Assembly: GCA_963717375.1 (NCBI GenBank)
Contig: OY970329.1
Location: 1,054,001-1,118,000, forward strand
Length of the DNA stretch: 64,000 nt
Source of the DNA: VRUE01 sp963717375
GTDB lineage: Bacteria > Actinomycetota > Thermoleophilia > Solirubrobacterales > 70-9
Direction of reading: 5' to 3'
Part shown: positions 51,238 to 60,800 of the stretch, in pieces
Numbering within the stretch: position 1 is the first letter of the stretch
Layout: each line of letters opens with the position of its first letter
Translations under genes and position numbers: made by a program
Notes under the pieces: model-generated
Database searches by the model: none
Told to the model about the DNA's origin: nothing
Seen by the model: only the letters and a program-made list of their open reading frames with translations

Positions 51238-51608
51238 CAGAGCACCTCCGGCGCCAGCGAGATGATTTTCATGAAGTTGCGATCGCGCAGCTCGCGGGCG
51301 ACCGGGCCGAAGATGCGGGTGCCACGCGGGTTGTTGCTCGCCGGGTCGATCAGCACCGCGGCGTTTTCGTCGAAAGAGATGTAGGTGCCATCGGGACGGC
51401 CGAGCTGCTTCTTGGTGCGCACGACGACGGCCTGCACGACCTCGCCTTTGCGAACGCCTCCCTGCGGGCTGGCCTGTTTGACCGTGGCGGTGATCACGTC
51501 GCCGACGCCGGCGTAGCGGCGGTGCGATCCGCCCTTGACGCGGATGCAGAGGATCTCGCGGGCGCCGGAGTTGTCGGCGACCTTCAGTCTCGACTCCTGC
51601 TGGATCAC
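51237..51608 (-). CDS. rplN: 50S ribosomal protein L14
   Basis: L14 of 123 residues, very conserved: MIQQESRLKVADNSGAREI, YAGVGDVITATVKQA, and GTRIFGPVARELRD. The start overlaps the end of rpsQ (ATGA type). Confidence 0.97.
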   Translation of the reverse strand: MIQQESRLKVADNSGAREILCIRVKGGSHRRYAGVGDVITATVKQASPQGGVRKGEVVQAVVVRTKKQLGRPDGTYISFDENAAVLIDPASNNPRGTRIFGPVARELRDRNFMKIISLAPEVL

Positions 51609-52264
51609 TTGGCCTTCTCCAGAACCTCGACGAGCCGCCAGCGCTTCGTCTTCGAGAGCGGCCGCGTCTCGACGATTCGCACGGTGTCGCCCTCGCCGGC
51701 CTCATTGCGCTCGTCGTGAGCGTGCAATGTGCGCGAGCGGCGCACGACCTTTTCGTAAGTCGGGTGGCGCCGGGCGATGTCGATCCGCACGGTGATCGAT
51801 TTCTCGCCCTTGCTGGAGACGACGAGTCCCTGCCGGGTCTTGGCGGCGACGGCATCCTTCTCCGCGGCGGGCGTGCCCGTCCCAGCGGTCTTGCCCTGTT
51901 TCGCGGCAGCCCGTTCCTTGCGCCGCGACTCAGCCTTGAGCTTGCGCTCCTGGGCCCGCTTCGCGGTCCTTTCCTCAGGCGTAAGCGTCGGGCCGGCTTT
52001 GTGAGGCTGGCGCGAGCGCTGCAGCCGTCGCCGCTCCTTCCAGGGAAGGTCGTCCTCGGGATCGGGCTCCGCCTCGGCGGCAGCAGGCTTCTCCTCGGCC
52101 TGGGAAGCGGGCGCTGACTCCTCGGCGGGCTCGTCCTTCGCCTCAGCCTCGGGCGCCTCCTCCGCGGCCGGCGAGGAGTCCTCCTCCGCGACAGGATCCG
52201 GGGCCTCGGCGGCCTCGTCCTGAGTCGTCTCCTCTGTCAAGTCTTTTTTCTCCTCGTCACTCAT
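51605..52264 (-). CDS. rpsQ: 30S ribosomal protein S17 with a 140-residue N-terminal extension
   Basis: S17 of 219 residues, more than twice the normal 80-90. The S17 OB fold begins near residue 143 (TRQGLVVSSKGEKSITVRID) and ends in RPLSKTKRWRLVEVLEKAK. Before it, residues 1-75 are Glu/Ala/Pro-rich and very acidic, and about 75-130 are Arg/Lys-rich. No internal start codon offers a normal-length S17, and the start overlaps the rpmC stop (ATGA). The extension is therefore probably made. Confidence 0.93.
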   Translation of the reverse strand: MSDEEKKDLTEETTQDEAAEAPDPVAEEDSSPAAEEAPEAEAKDEPAEESAPASQAEEKPAAAEAEPDPEDDLPWKERRRLQRSRQPHKAGPTLTPEERTAKRAQERKLKAESRRKERAAAKQGKTAGTGTPAAEKDAVAAKTRQGLVVSSKGEKSITVRIDIARRHPTYEKVVRRSRTLHAHDERNEAGEGDTVRIVETRPLSKTKRWRLVEVLEKAK

Positions 52265-52473
52265 CTCTTCAACTCTTTCTCAACGTCGATCCCGCGCTCC
52301 TTGGCGACCGTCAGCAGCTTTGCGACGTCCCGTCGTGCGACTGCGATCCGAGCCGTGTTCTCCAGCTCGCCGGTCGCCTGGCGGAAGCGCAGGTTGAACT
52401 TCTCCTGCTTGGCGTCGATCAGCTTCGCGATCAGCTCGTCGTCTTTGAGGTCGTGCACCTCGGCGGCCTTCAC
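52261..52473 (-). CDS. rpmC: 50S ribosomal protein L29
   Basis: L29 of 70 residues, a helical hairpin: KAAEVHDLKDDELIAKLIDA and EKFNLRFRQATGELENTARI. Located at the tunnel exit. Overlaps rplP and rpsQ by four bases each. Confidence 0.96.
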   Translation of the reverse strand: MKAAEVHDLKDDELIAKLIDAKQEKFNLRFRQATGELENTARIAVARRDVAKLLTVAKERGIDVEKELKR

Positions 52474-52892
52474 TGTGAATCGGCCCCCTCGCGCATGACG
52501 AATTTAGTCTTCACGGGAAGCTTGTGCCCCGCCAGGCGCAGCGCCTCGCGGGCGAGGTCCTCGGGGACACCGGCCAGCTCGAACATCACCTTGCCGGGCT
52601 TGATCACCGCGACCCAGCCCTCGGGGTTGCCCTTACCGGAACCCATCCGGGTCTCGGCCGGCTTCTTGGTGTAGGGCTTGTCGGGGAAGACATTGATCCA
52701 GACCTTGCCGCCACGTTTGATCTTGCGGGTCATCGCCACACGGGCGGCCTCGATCTGGCGGTTGGTGATCCAGCCGCGGTCGAGCGACTTCAGCCCGTAC
52801 TCGCCAAAGGCCACGGTGCTGCCGCCCTTGGTGTTACCGCGCATCCGGCCGCGCATCTGCTTGCGGTGCTTGACCCGCTTCGGCATCAGCAT
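52470..52892 (-). CDS. rplP: 50S ribosomal protein L16
   Basis: L16 of 140 residues, MLMPKRVKHRKQMRGRM onward, with the hydroxylation-site region KKPAETRMGSGKG. ATG 52892 overlaps the rpsC stop (TGATG). An ATG at 52886 is the alternative, but the MLxP start is common in actinobacteria. Confidence 0.96.
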   Translation of the reverse strand: MLMPKRVKHRKQMRGRMRGNTKGGSTVAFGEYGLKSLDRGWITNRQIEAARVAMTRKIKRGGKVWINVFPDKPYTKKPAETRMGSGKGNPEGWVAVIKPGKVMFELAGVPEDLAREALRLAGHKLPVKTKFVMREGADSQ

Positions 52893-53716
52893 CAGCGACC
52901 ACCTCCGCGCTGTCCGCCGCGTCCGCCGCCTGGTCCGCCGCCGCGTCCGCCGCCGCCACCGGGACCTCCACGACCGCCGCCTGGACGACCACCACGGTCA
53001 CCGCCGCGTCCGCCGCGATCTCCGCCCGGCCGGCCGCCGCGCTGGCCTTGCGGCCCGCCATCCTCTTCCTCAAGCTGGTTGGTGCGGAAGCCCTCGGGCA
53101 TTACCTCGCCCTTGTTGATCCAGCACTTGACGCCGATGCGGCCGGTGGTCGTGCGCGCCTCGAAGAAGCCGTAGTCGATGTTCGCTCGCAGCGTGTGCAG
53201 CGGTACCCGGCCGTCGGAGTAACCCTCGGTCCGCGCCATCTCGGCGCCGCCGAGGCGTCCCGAGACCTGGACCTTGCAGCCCTGGGCACCGGAGCGCATC
53301 GCCGAGGTCAGGGCGCGTTTCATCGCGCGCCGGAAAGCGACCCGATTCTGCAGCTGCTCGGCGATCGACTGGGCGACCAGTTTGGCGTCGAGCTCGGGAC
53401 GCTTCACCTCGCGGATGTTCACCTTCACCGGTTTCCCGGTCAGCTTGTGCAGGTCTTTGCGCAGGGCATCGACTTCGCTGCCCGACTTGCCGATCACGAT
53501 GCCCGGGCGGGCGGTGTGGATGTCTACCGCGATCTCACCATGGCGCTCGATTGTGATGTTGGAGAGGCCGGCGTGAGCAAGCTTGTTTTCGATGTGTTCG
53601 CGGATTTTCAAGTCTTCGTTGAGGACGTCGGCGAAGTCTTTCTCCTCGAACCAGTTCGACTTCCAGTCTTGGATGTAGCCGACGCGGAAGCCGCCGGGAT
53701 GGATCTTCTGGCCCAT
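52892..53716 (-). CDS. rpsC: 30S ribosomal protein S3 with Gly/Arg-rich C-terminal tail
   Basis: S3 of 274 residues. The KH domain includes ARPGIVIGKSGSEVDALRKD, and the C-terminal domain ends near CWINKGEVMPEGF (about residue 210). After that comes a tail of about 60 residues made of RGG, GGDRGG and GGGRGG repeats. Such tails bind RNA in other proteins. It ends exactly at the rplP overlap, so it is not a frameshift product. S3 lines the mRNA entry channel, so the tail could contact incoming mRNA (inference). Confidence 0.96.
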   Translation of the reverse strand: MGQKIHPGGFRVGYIQDWKSNWFEEKDFADVLNEDLKIREHIENKLAHAGLSNITIERHGEIAVDIHTARPGIVIGKSGSEVDALRKDLHKLTGKPVKVNIREVKRPELDAKLVAQSIAEQLQNRVAFRRAMKRALTSAMRSGAQGCKVQVSGRLGGAEMARTEGYSDGRVPLHTLRANIDYGFFEARTTTGRIGVKCWINKGEVMPEGFRTNQLEEEDGGPQGQRGGRPGGDRGGRGGDRGGRPGGGRGGPGGGGGRGGGPGGGRGGQRGGGR

Positions 53717-53720
53717 GTCC

Positions 53721-54074
53721 CTAGTCCTCGTCTTCCGGTGTCAGTGCCACTGCGATGTGGCAGGTTCGCTTGTTGATCCGCGAGGCACGGCCCATCGCCC
53801 GCGGCCGGAAGCGGCGCAGGGTCGGACCTTCATCGACGGTGATCTCGGAGATCAGCATCTCGTCAGCGATCAAATCGTGGTTGTTCTCCGCGTTGGAGGC
53901 GGCGGACTCGATCAGCTTGCTGATGTCCTGCGCGGCTCCGCGCGGCGAGAACGCCAGCAGGGCTCGCGCCTGATCGATGTGCAGGCCGCGGACCTGATCG
54001 GCGATCAAGCGGGCCTTGCGCGGGGCGACGCGCACGTAGCGGGAACTGGCACGAACGACGACTGGTGCGGCCAC
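53721..54074 (-). CDS. rplV: 50S ribosomal protein L22
   Basis: L22 of 117 residues: VVVRASSRYVRVAPRKARLI, then the tunnel-lining beta hairpin near LRRFRPRAMGRASRINKRT. The GTG at 54074 has AAGGG 8 bases upstream. GTG 54083 would overlap rpsS by eight bases and is possible. Confidence 0.95.
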   Translation of the reverse strand: MAAPVVVRASSRYVRVAPRKARLIADQVRGLHIDQARALLAFSPRGAAQDISKLIESAASNAENNHDLIADEMLISEITVDEGPTLRRFRPRAMGRASRINKRTCHIAVALTPEDED

Positions 54075-54075
54075 G

Positions 54076-54348
54076 CTATTCACCCTTGCCCGTTCCAGAG
54101 TGGGAGCGGAAAGTGCGGGTCGGCGCGAACTCGCCGAGCTTGTGACCGACCATCGACTCGGAGATGAAGACCGGCACGTGCTTGCGGCCGTCGTGAACGG
54201 CGATCGTGTGGCCAACCATGTCCGGGAAGACGGTCGAGGCGCGGGACCAGGTCTTCAGCATCTGCTTCTGACCCGACTCGTTCATCGCGCTGACTCGCTT
54301 CATCAGTGCGGCCTCCACCCACGGGCCCTTTTTCGTCGAACGTCCCAT
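54076..54348 (-). CDS. rpsS: 30S ribosomal protein S19
   Basis: S19 of 90 residues: RSTKKGPWVEAALMKRVSAM, ASTVFPDMVGHTIAVHDGRK and GHKLGEFAPTRTF. Partner of S13 in the head. ATG overlaps the rplB end. Confidence 0.97.
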   Translation of the reverse strand: MGRSTKKGPWVEAALMKRVSAMNESGQKQMLKTWSRASTVFPDMVGHTIAVHDGRKHVPVFISESMVGHKLGEFAPTRTFRSHSGTGKGE

Positions 54349-55190
54349 CAGCGCTTCTTCTTTCCTCGGCGCCGGCCGCGCACGATGTATCGATCAGATT
54401 GCTTGCCCTTCTTCCGCGTGCGGTAGCCGAGCGTCGGCTTGCCCCAGGGCGTAACCGGGTGACCGCCGGGGGTGTGGTGGGCCTCGCCGCCGCCGTGCGG
54501 GTGGTCGACCGGGTTCATCGCCACGCCGCGGCTCTGCGGCCGCTTGCCCTTGTGGCGACTGCGACCCGCCTTGCCAATCTTGATGTTCTGGTGCTCCGCA
54601 TTGGAGAGCACGCCGACCGTGGCGCGGCACTCGGCGCGGACCAGCCGCATCTCCGAGGACGGCAACCGCAGCGTCACCATCTCGCCCTCCTTGGCGGCGA
54701 GCTGGATCGAGGTGCCGGCCGAGCGTCCGAGCTTGCCGCCCTGACCAGGGGTGAGCTCGACGTTGTGGACGAGCGTGCCGGTCGGCATCTCGCCCAGGGC
54801 CATGGCGTTGCCGGGTTTGATGTCGGCGCCAGAACCGGACTGGACCTCGTCGCCGACCGAGATCGCGGCGGGAGCAAGGATGTAGCTCTTGGCGCCGTCG
54901 GCGTAGTGCAGCAGCGCGATGTAGCAGCTGCGGTTCGGGTCGTACTCGATCGTCGCAACCTTGGCGGGCACGCCATCCTTGAGGCGCTTGAAGTCGATCT
55001 GCCGGTAGCGCCGCTTGGCCCCGCCACCGCGGTGGCGGGCGGTGACGCGACCGTTGACGTTGCGGCCGCCGGACTTGCGCAGGCCCTCGGTCAGCTTCCG
55101 TTCCGGACTGGACTCGGTCAGCTGCTCGCGGAGCGGGTACGTCGCGAAGCGGCGTCCGGGGCTCGTCGGTTTGGTTTTTCGGTTCGGCAT
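54348..55190 (-). CDS. rplB: 50S ribosomal protein L2
   Basis: L2 of 280 residues, starting MPNRKTKPTSPGRRFATYPL at ATG 55190, with the RGGGAKRRYRQIDFKR region and the conserved-His loop MNPVDHPHGGGEAHH near the peptidyl-transferase centre. Frames extending to 55250 run into rplW. Confidence 0.97.
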   Translation of the reverse strand: MPNRKTKPTSPGRRFATYPLREQLTESSPERKLTEGLRKSGGRNVNGRVTARHRGGGAKRRYRQIDFKRLKDGVPAKVATIEYDPNRSCYIALLHYADGAKSYILAPAAISVGDEVQSGSGADIKPGNAMALGEMPTGTLVHNVELTPGQGGKLGRSAGTSIQLAAKEGEMVTLRLPSSEMRLVRAECRATVGVLSNAEHQNIKIGKAGRSRHKGKRPQSRGVAMNPVDHPHGGGEAHHTPGGHPVTPWGKPTLGYRTRKKGKQSDRYIVRGRRRGKKKR

Positions 55191-55200
55191 CCCTATATCC

Positions 55201-55494
55201 CTATGCGGTCTCGGCGCCCTCGAACAGCTCGATCCGTTCACCGGGCGCAAGCTGGATGACGGCCTTCTTCCAACCTCGGGTTCGACCCTGGTGCAGGCCG
55301 CGGCGCTTCGGCTTGGGCCGCACCTTGGAGGTGCGCACAGCGGCGACCTTGACCTCGAAGATCTCCTCGATCGCGTGGGCGATCTGGGTCTTGTGGGCGC
55401 GGTCGTCGACCCGGAAGGTGTACTTGCCCTCGCCGATCAGCGCGTAGCTCTTCTCGGAGACGACGGGGCGAATGATCACGTTGCGCGCGTCCAT
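55201..55494 (-). CDS. rplW: 50S ribosomal protein L23
   Basis: L23 of 97 residues, DARNVIIRPVVSEKSYAL and KYTFRVDDRAHKTQIAHAIE, docking site for trigger factor and SRP at the tunnel exit. The start overlaps the rplD stop. Confidence 0.96.
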   Translation of the reverse strand: MDARNVIIRPVVSEKSYALIGEGKYTFRVDDRAHKTQIAHAIEEIFEVKVAAVRTSKVRPKPKRRGLHQGRTRGWKKAVIQLAPGERIELFEGAETA

Positions 55495-56105
55495 CAGCCC
55501 AGCCGCTCCTGCAGGTTCGCCAGGGCGCCTTCGGAAATGACCAGGGAGGCGGCGCCGATCACGTCGGCAACTCCGATCGCGCTTGCCTCGACCACCCCAA
55601 CACGGGGGATGTTGCGGAAGCTCTTCGCCGCGCCGCTCTCCTCAGCGGCGAGCACGATCAAGGTGGAGCGCTTGGCGCCCCATTTATCGAGCGCGGCAGC
55701 CGCGGTCTTGGTCGAGGGAGTATCGAAGGCACTGGCGTCGAGCAGCGCCACGCTGTCGCGCTCGGCGTGGGTCGAGAGTGCCGAGCGCATCGCCTTGCGA
55801 CGCGCCTTGCGGTTGACCTTGACCGTGTAGTGGCGTGGCTTCGGGCCGAAGGCGATGCCGCCGCCGTAGCGCGTCGGCGAGCTGAGCGCACCGACGCGGG
55901 CGCGGCCGGTGCCCTTCTGGCGCCAGGCCTTGGCGCCGGTCATCGACACCTCCGCCCGGGTCAGGGTCGAGGCGGTGCCACGACGGCGGGCGGCGAGGTC
56001 GGCGCGAGCCGCCTCGTCGACCAGCGAGTGATGGAAGGGCTCGTCGAAGAGCTCTTTGGGCAGGTCGGCCTTGGTCGTCTTGCCGAGCACGGACGCTTTA
56101 GCCAT
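55494..56105 (-). CDS. rplD: 50S ribosomal protein L4
   Basis: L4 of 203 residues. The basic loop WRQKGTGRARVGALSSPTRY reaches the exit tunnel. In E. coli L4 represses the S10 operon; whether that occurs here is unknown. It overlaps rplC by eight bases. Confidence 0.96.
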   Translation of the reverse strand: MAKASVLGKTTKADLPKELFDEPFHHSLVDEAARADLAARRRGTASTLTRAEVSMTGAKAWRQKGTGRARVGALSSPTRYGGGIAFGPKPRHYTVKVNRKARRKAMRSALSTHAERDSVALLDASAFDTPSTKTAAAALDKWGAKRSTLIVLAAEESGAAKSFRNIPRVGVVEASAIGVADVIGAASLVISEGALANLQERLG

Positions 56106-56727
56106 CGGTCCTCACCTCAACCACCGAGTTGCGAGAACCAGGCACGGAGCCCTTGATCAGAAGCAGGTTGCGATCGGCATCCACCTCAGCGACCTCGAGA
56201 CCCTTCTGGGTGATGCGCTTGTTGCCCATCTGGCCCGGCATCTTCATGCCCTTGAAGACGCGGGCGGGGAAGGTGCTGGCGCCGATCGAGCCCGGGGCGC
56301 GCACGTTGTGCGAACCGTGACTGACCGGACCGCGGCTGAAGTTGTGGCGCTTGATCCCACCCTGGAAGCCCTTGCCGATCGAGATCCCGGCGACCTTGAC
56401 CTTCTGGCCCGCCTCGAAGGACTCGACGGTGACGTCGTCACCGATCTTCGGACCATCCTCGGCGCCGAGGTCCTCGTCGCGGAACTCGACCAGGTGGCGC
56501 ATCGGCCCGGAGCCGGCCTTCTTCACGTGGCCCTCCTCGGCCTTGCTCAGCTTGCCCTCCTTGGTCGCGCCGAAGGCGAGCTGAACTGCCGAGTAGCCGT
56601 CGCGCTCGGAGTCGCGAACCGCGGTCACCTTGCAAGGGCCGGCCTCGATCACGGTGACGGGAATGACGGACCCGTCCTCCCTGAAGACCTGCGTCATCCC
56701 AAGCTTCTTTCCGAGGATCGCAGCCAT
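56098..56727 (-). CDS. rplC: 50S ribosomal protein L3
   Basis: L3 of 209 residues from MAAILGKKLGMTQVFREDGS, with GFQGGIKRHNFSRGPVSHGS and the methylated-Gln loop GMKMPGQMGNKR. ATG 56727 is four bases after rpsJ. Confidence 0.97.
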   Translation of the reverse strand: MAAILGKKLGMTQVFREDGSVIPVTVIEAGPCKVTAVRDSERDGYSAVQLAFGATKEGKLSKAEEGHVKKAGSGPMRHLVEFRDEDLGAEDGPKIGDDVTVESFEAGQKVKVAGISIGKGFQGGIKRHNFSRGPVSHGSHNVRAPGSIGASTFPARVFKGMKMPGQMGNKRITQKGLEVAEVDADRNLLLIKGSVPGSRNSVVEVRTDG

Positions 56728-56731
56728 CGCG

Positions 56732-57052
56732 CTAGAGACGAATCTCGATGTCGACCCCGGCCGGCAGCGAGTCGAGGCGCTGCAGCGAGTCAACGGTTTT
56801 CGGTGAGGGCTGGAGGATGTCGATCAGGCGCTTGTGGGTGCGCATCTCGAAGTGCTCGCGCGAGTCCTTGTCCTTGAACGGCGAGCGAATCACGCAGTAG
56901 ACGTTCTTCTCGGTCGGCAGCGGCACCGGACCAGAGACGCTGGCGCCAGTGCGCTCCGCGGTCTCGACGATCTCGCGGGCAGCCCGGTCTATGGCGTCAT
57001 GGTCATACGCCTTGAGCCGGATTCGAATTTTCTGTGCTGCTATCGCTGCCAC
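56732..57052 (-). CDS. rpsJ: 30S ribosomal protein S10
   Basis: S10 of 106 residues, QKIRIRLKAYDHDAIDRAAR and REHFEMRTHKRLIDI, first gene of the S10 block. GTG 57052 has no strong ribosome-binding site. It follows tuf after 154 bases filled with hairpins. S10 is also NusE in antitermination. Confidence 0.96.
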   Translation of the reverse strand: MAAIAAQKIRIRLKAYDHDAIDRAAREIVETAERTGASVSGPVPLPTEKNVYCVIRSPFKDKDSREHFEMRTHKRLIDILQPSPKTVDSLQRLDSLPAGVDIEIRL

Positions 57053-57080
57053 GTTCTGATCTTGTCTCTCTGGTCTTTCT

Positions 57081-57200
57081 GCGCGGTCTTACCGCGCATA
57101 AGGGGCGGGGCCCCTTTTAGGTGGGGCGCCGCCCCGGTCGTATGTGCTTTGCAGTTGTCTCGCCACCCGCCGGTGGCGATGAGCGGGCCGAAGCCCGCTC
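57081..57200 (-). promoter_or_regulatory. Five tandem hairpins between tuf and rpsJ
   Basis: In transcription order: GAGCGGGC-TTCG-GCCCGCTC (57200-57181), an 8-pair stem (57179-57160), GGGGC-GGC-GCCCC (57135-57123), AAGGGGC-CCC-GCCCCTT (57116-57100) and GCGCGGT-AAG-ACCGCGC (57097-57081). The first begins six bases after the tuf stop. Together they are likely a terminator or attenuator and S10 leader region. Confidence 0.7.
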
Positions 57201-57206
57201 AGGTCG

Positions 57207-58391
57207 TTACTCGATGACCTCGGCGACGACCCCCGAACCGACGGTCCTGCCACCCTCGCGGATGGCGAAGCGCAGGCCCGGATCCATCGCGATCGGCTGG
57301 ATCAGCTCGATCGTCATCTCGACGTTGTCTCCCGGCATCACCATCTCTGTCCCCTCGGGGAGGTTGGCGATCCCGGTCACGTCGGTCGTGCGGAAGTAGA
57401 ACTGGGGCCGGTAGCCCGAGAAGAACGGCGTGTGACGGCCACCCTCCTCCTTCTTCAGGCAGTAGACCTCGGCTTTGAACTTGGTGTGCGGAGTGATCGA
57501 ACCGGGCTTGCAGAGCACCTGCCCGCGCTCGATCTCCTCGCGCTTGGTGCCACGGAGCAGGGCGCCGATGTTGTCGCCGGCCTGACCCTCGTCGAGCAGC
57601 TTGCGGAACATCTCGACCCCGGTAACCACGGTCGTGGTGGTGTCCTTGATCCCGACGATCTCGACCTCGTCGCCGGTGTTGACGATGCCCTGCTCGACGC
57701 GGCCGGTGGCAACAGTGCCGCGGCCGGTGATCGAGAAGATGTCCTCGATCGGCATCAGGAAGGGCTTGTCGAGCTCGCGGACGGGCTCGGGGATGTAGGA
57801 GTCGAGAGCGGCAGCCAGCTCGAAGACAGCCTTCTGGGCCTCCTCGTCGCCTTCCAGCGCCTTCAGCGCCGAGCCCTTGATGATCGGGGTGTCGTCGCCG
57901 GGGAAGTCGTACTCGTTAAGGAGTTCCTTGACCTCCTCCTCGACCAGCTCGATCAGTTCCTCGTCGTCGACCTGATCGACCTTGTTGAGGAAGACCACCA
58001 CGTGGGGCACGTTGACCTGACGGGCAAGCAGGATGTGCTCGCGCGTCTGGGGCATCACGCCGTCCGCCGCGGAAACGACCAGGATCGCACCGTCCATCTG
58101 GGCGGCGCCGGTGATCATGTTCTTCACGTAGTCGGCGTGACCCGGGCAGTCGACGTGGGCGTAGTGGCGGTTCTCGGTCTGATACTCGACGTGTGACGTC
58201 GCGATCGTGATCCCACGCTCCTTCTCCTCCGGAGCGTTGTCGATCTCGGCGAAGCTCTTCGCCTCGGCGTCGCCCTTGGTGGCGAGCGTCGTGGTGATCG
58301 CGGCCGTCAGCGTCGTCTTTCCGTGGTCGATGTGACCAATAGTTCCGACGTTCACATGCGGCTTATCGCGCTCGAACTTCTCCTTGGACAT
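57207..58391 (-). CDS. tuf: Elongation factor Tu
   Basis: EF-Tu of 394 residues. GTPase motifs are GHIDHGKTT (G1), DCPGHADYV (G3), NKVD (G4) and GSAL (G5). Domains 2 and 3 follow. Delivers aminoacyl-tRNA. Located 143 bases after fusA; an AT-rich segment and a hairpin in that gap suggest its own promoter or attenuation. Confidence 0.98.
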   Translation of the reverse strand: MSKEKFERDKPHVNVGTIGHIDHGKTTLTAAITTTLATKGDAEAKSFAEIDNAPEEKERGITIATSHVEYQTENRHYAHVDCPGHADYVKNMITGAAQMDGAILVVSAADGVMPQTREHILLARQVNVPHVVVFLNKVDQVDDEELIELVEEEVKELLNEYDFPGDDTPIIKGSALKALEGDEEAQKAVFELAAALDSYIPEPVRELDKPFLMPIEDIFSITGRGTVATGRVEQGIVNTGDEVEIVGIKDTTTTVVTGVEMFRKLLDEGQAGDNIGALLRGTKREEIERGQVLCKPGSITPHTKFKAEVYCLKKEEGGRHTPFFSGYRPQFYFRTTDVTGIANLPEGTEMVMPGDNVEMTIELIQPIAMDPGLRFAIREGGRTVGSGVVAEVIE

Positions 58392-58459
58392 CTCTCTCCG
58401 TTCTACCTTTCGAAGTCGGGTTCTGTCTGAGTTGGCTGATTAAGTTTGCGGGGCACTGC

Positions 58460-58505
58460 CAGGCAGGACACTTCGGCCTGCCTGCGGGCGAACCTGGGAA
58501 ATATA
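58460..58505 (-). promoter_or_regulatory. Possible tuf promoter and leader hairpin
   Basis: In the 143-base fusA-tuf gap, a minus-strand TATATT (58505-58500) stands out in AT content. It is followed 15 bases on by a perfect 8-pair hairpin (CAGGCAGG/CCTGCCTG, 58484-58460). A -10 plus structured leader is plausible; no -35 is clear. Confidence 0.35.
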
Positions 58506-58534
58506 GCTAGAACTAGGGTGCGGCCCGATCCCGG

Positions 58535-60646
<2,112 letters not shown>

Positions 60647-60726
60647 GTGTTCCTAAGGTAAGGGTTTGGACGTGAAACGGGGACGGGACAAAAGCAAACG
60701 ATCTGGCAAGAGCCGCGATCGGCGCA

Positions 60727-60747
60727 TGAAAAAGGCCCTCGCGGGCC
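60727..60747 (-). terminator. Attenuator-like hairpin in the fusA leader
   Basis: On the minus strand GGCCC-GCGA-GGGCC (60747-60734) is followed directly by TTTTT (60733-60729), the classic intrinsic terminator form. It lies 82 bases upstream of the fusA ATG and inside the start of the divergent gene's open frame. Confidence 0.6.
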
Positions 60748-60800
60748 CGGCGAAACGAACTTCGAAACGGACTTCGAAAAGACTGCCTGAGCGACGCGCG

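Noticed and set aside
52892..53075. Gly/Arg repeat tail of S3 considered as a frameshift artefact
   Set aside because: The tail ends exactly at the TGATG overlap with rplP and stays in frame from the KH domain, so it is treated as real.
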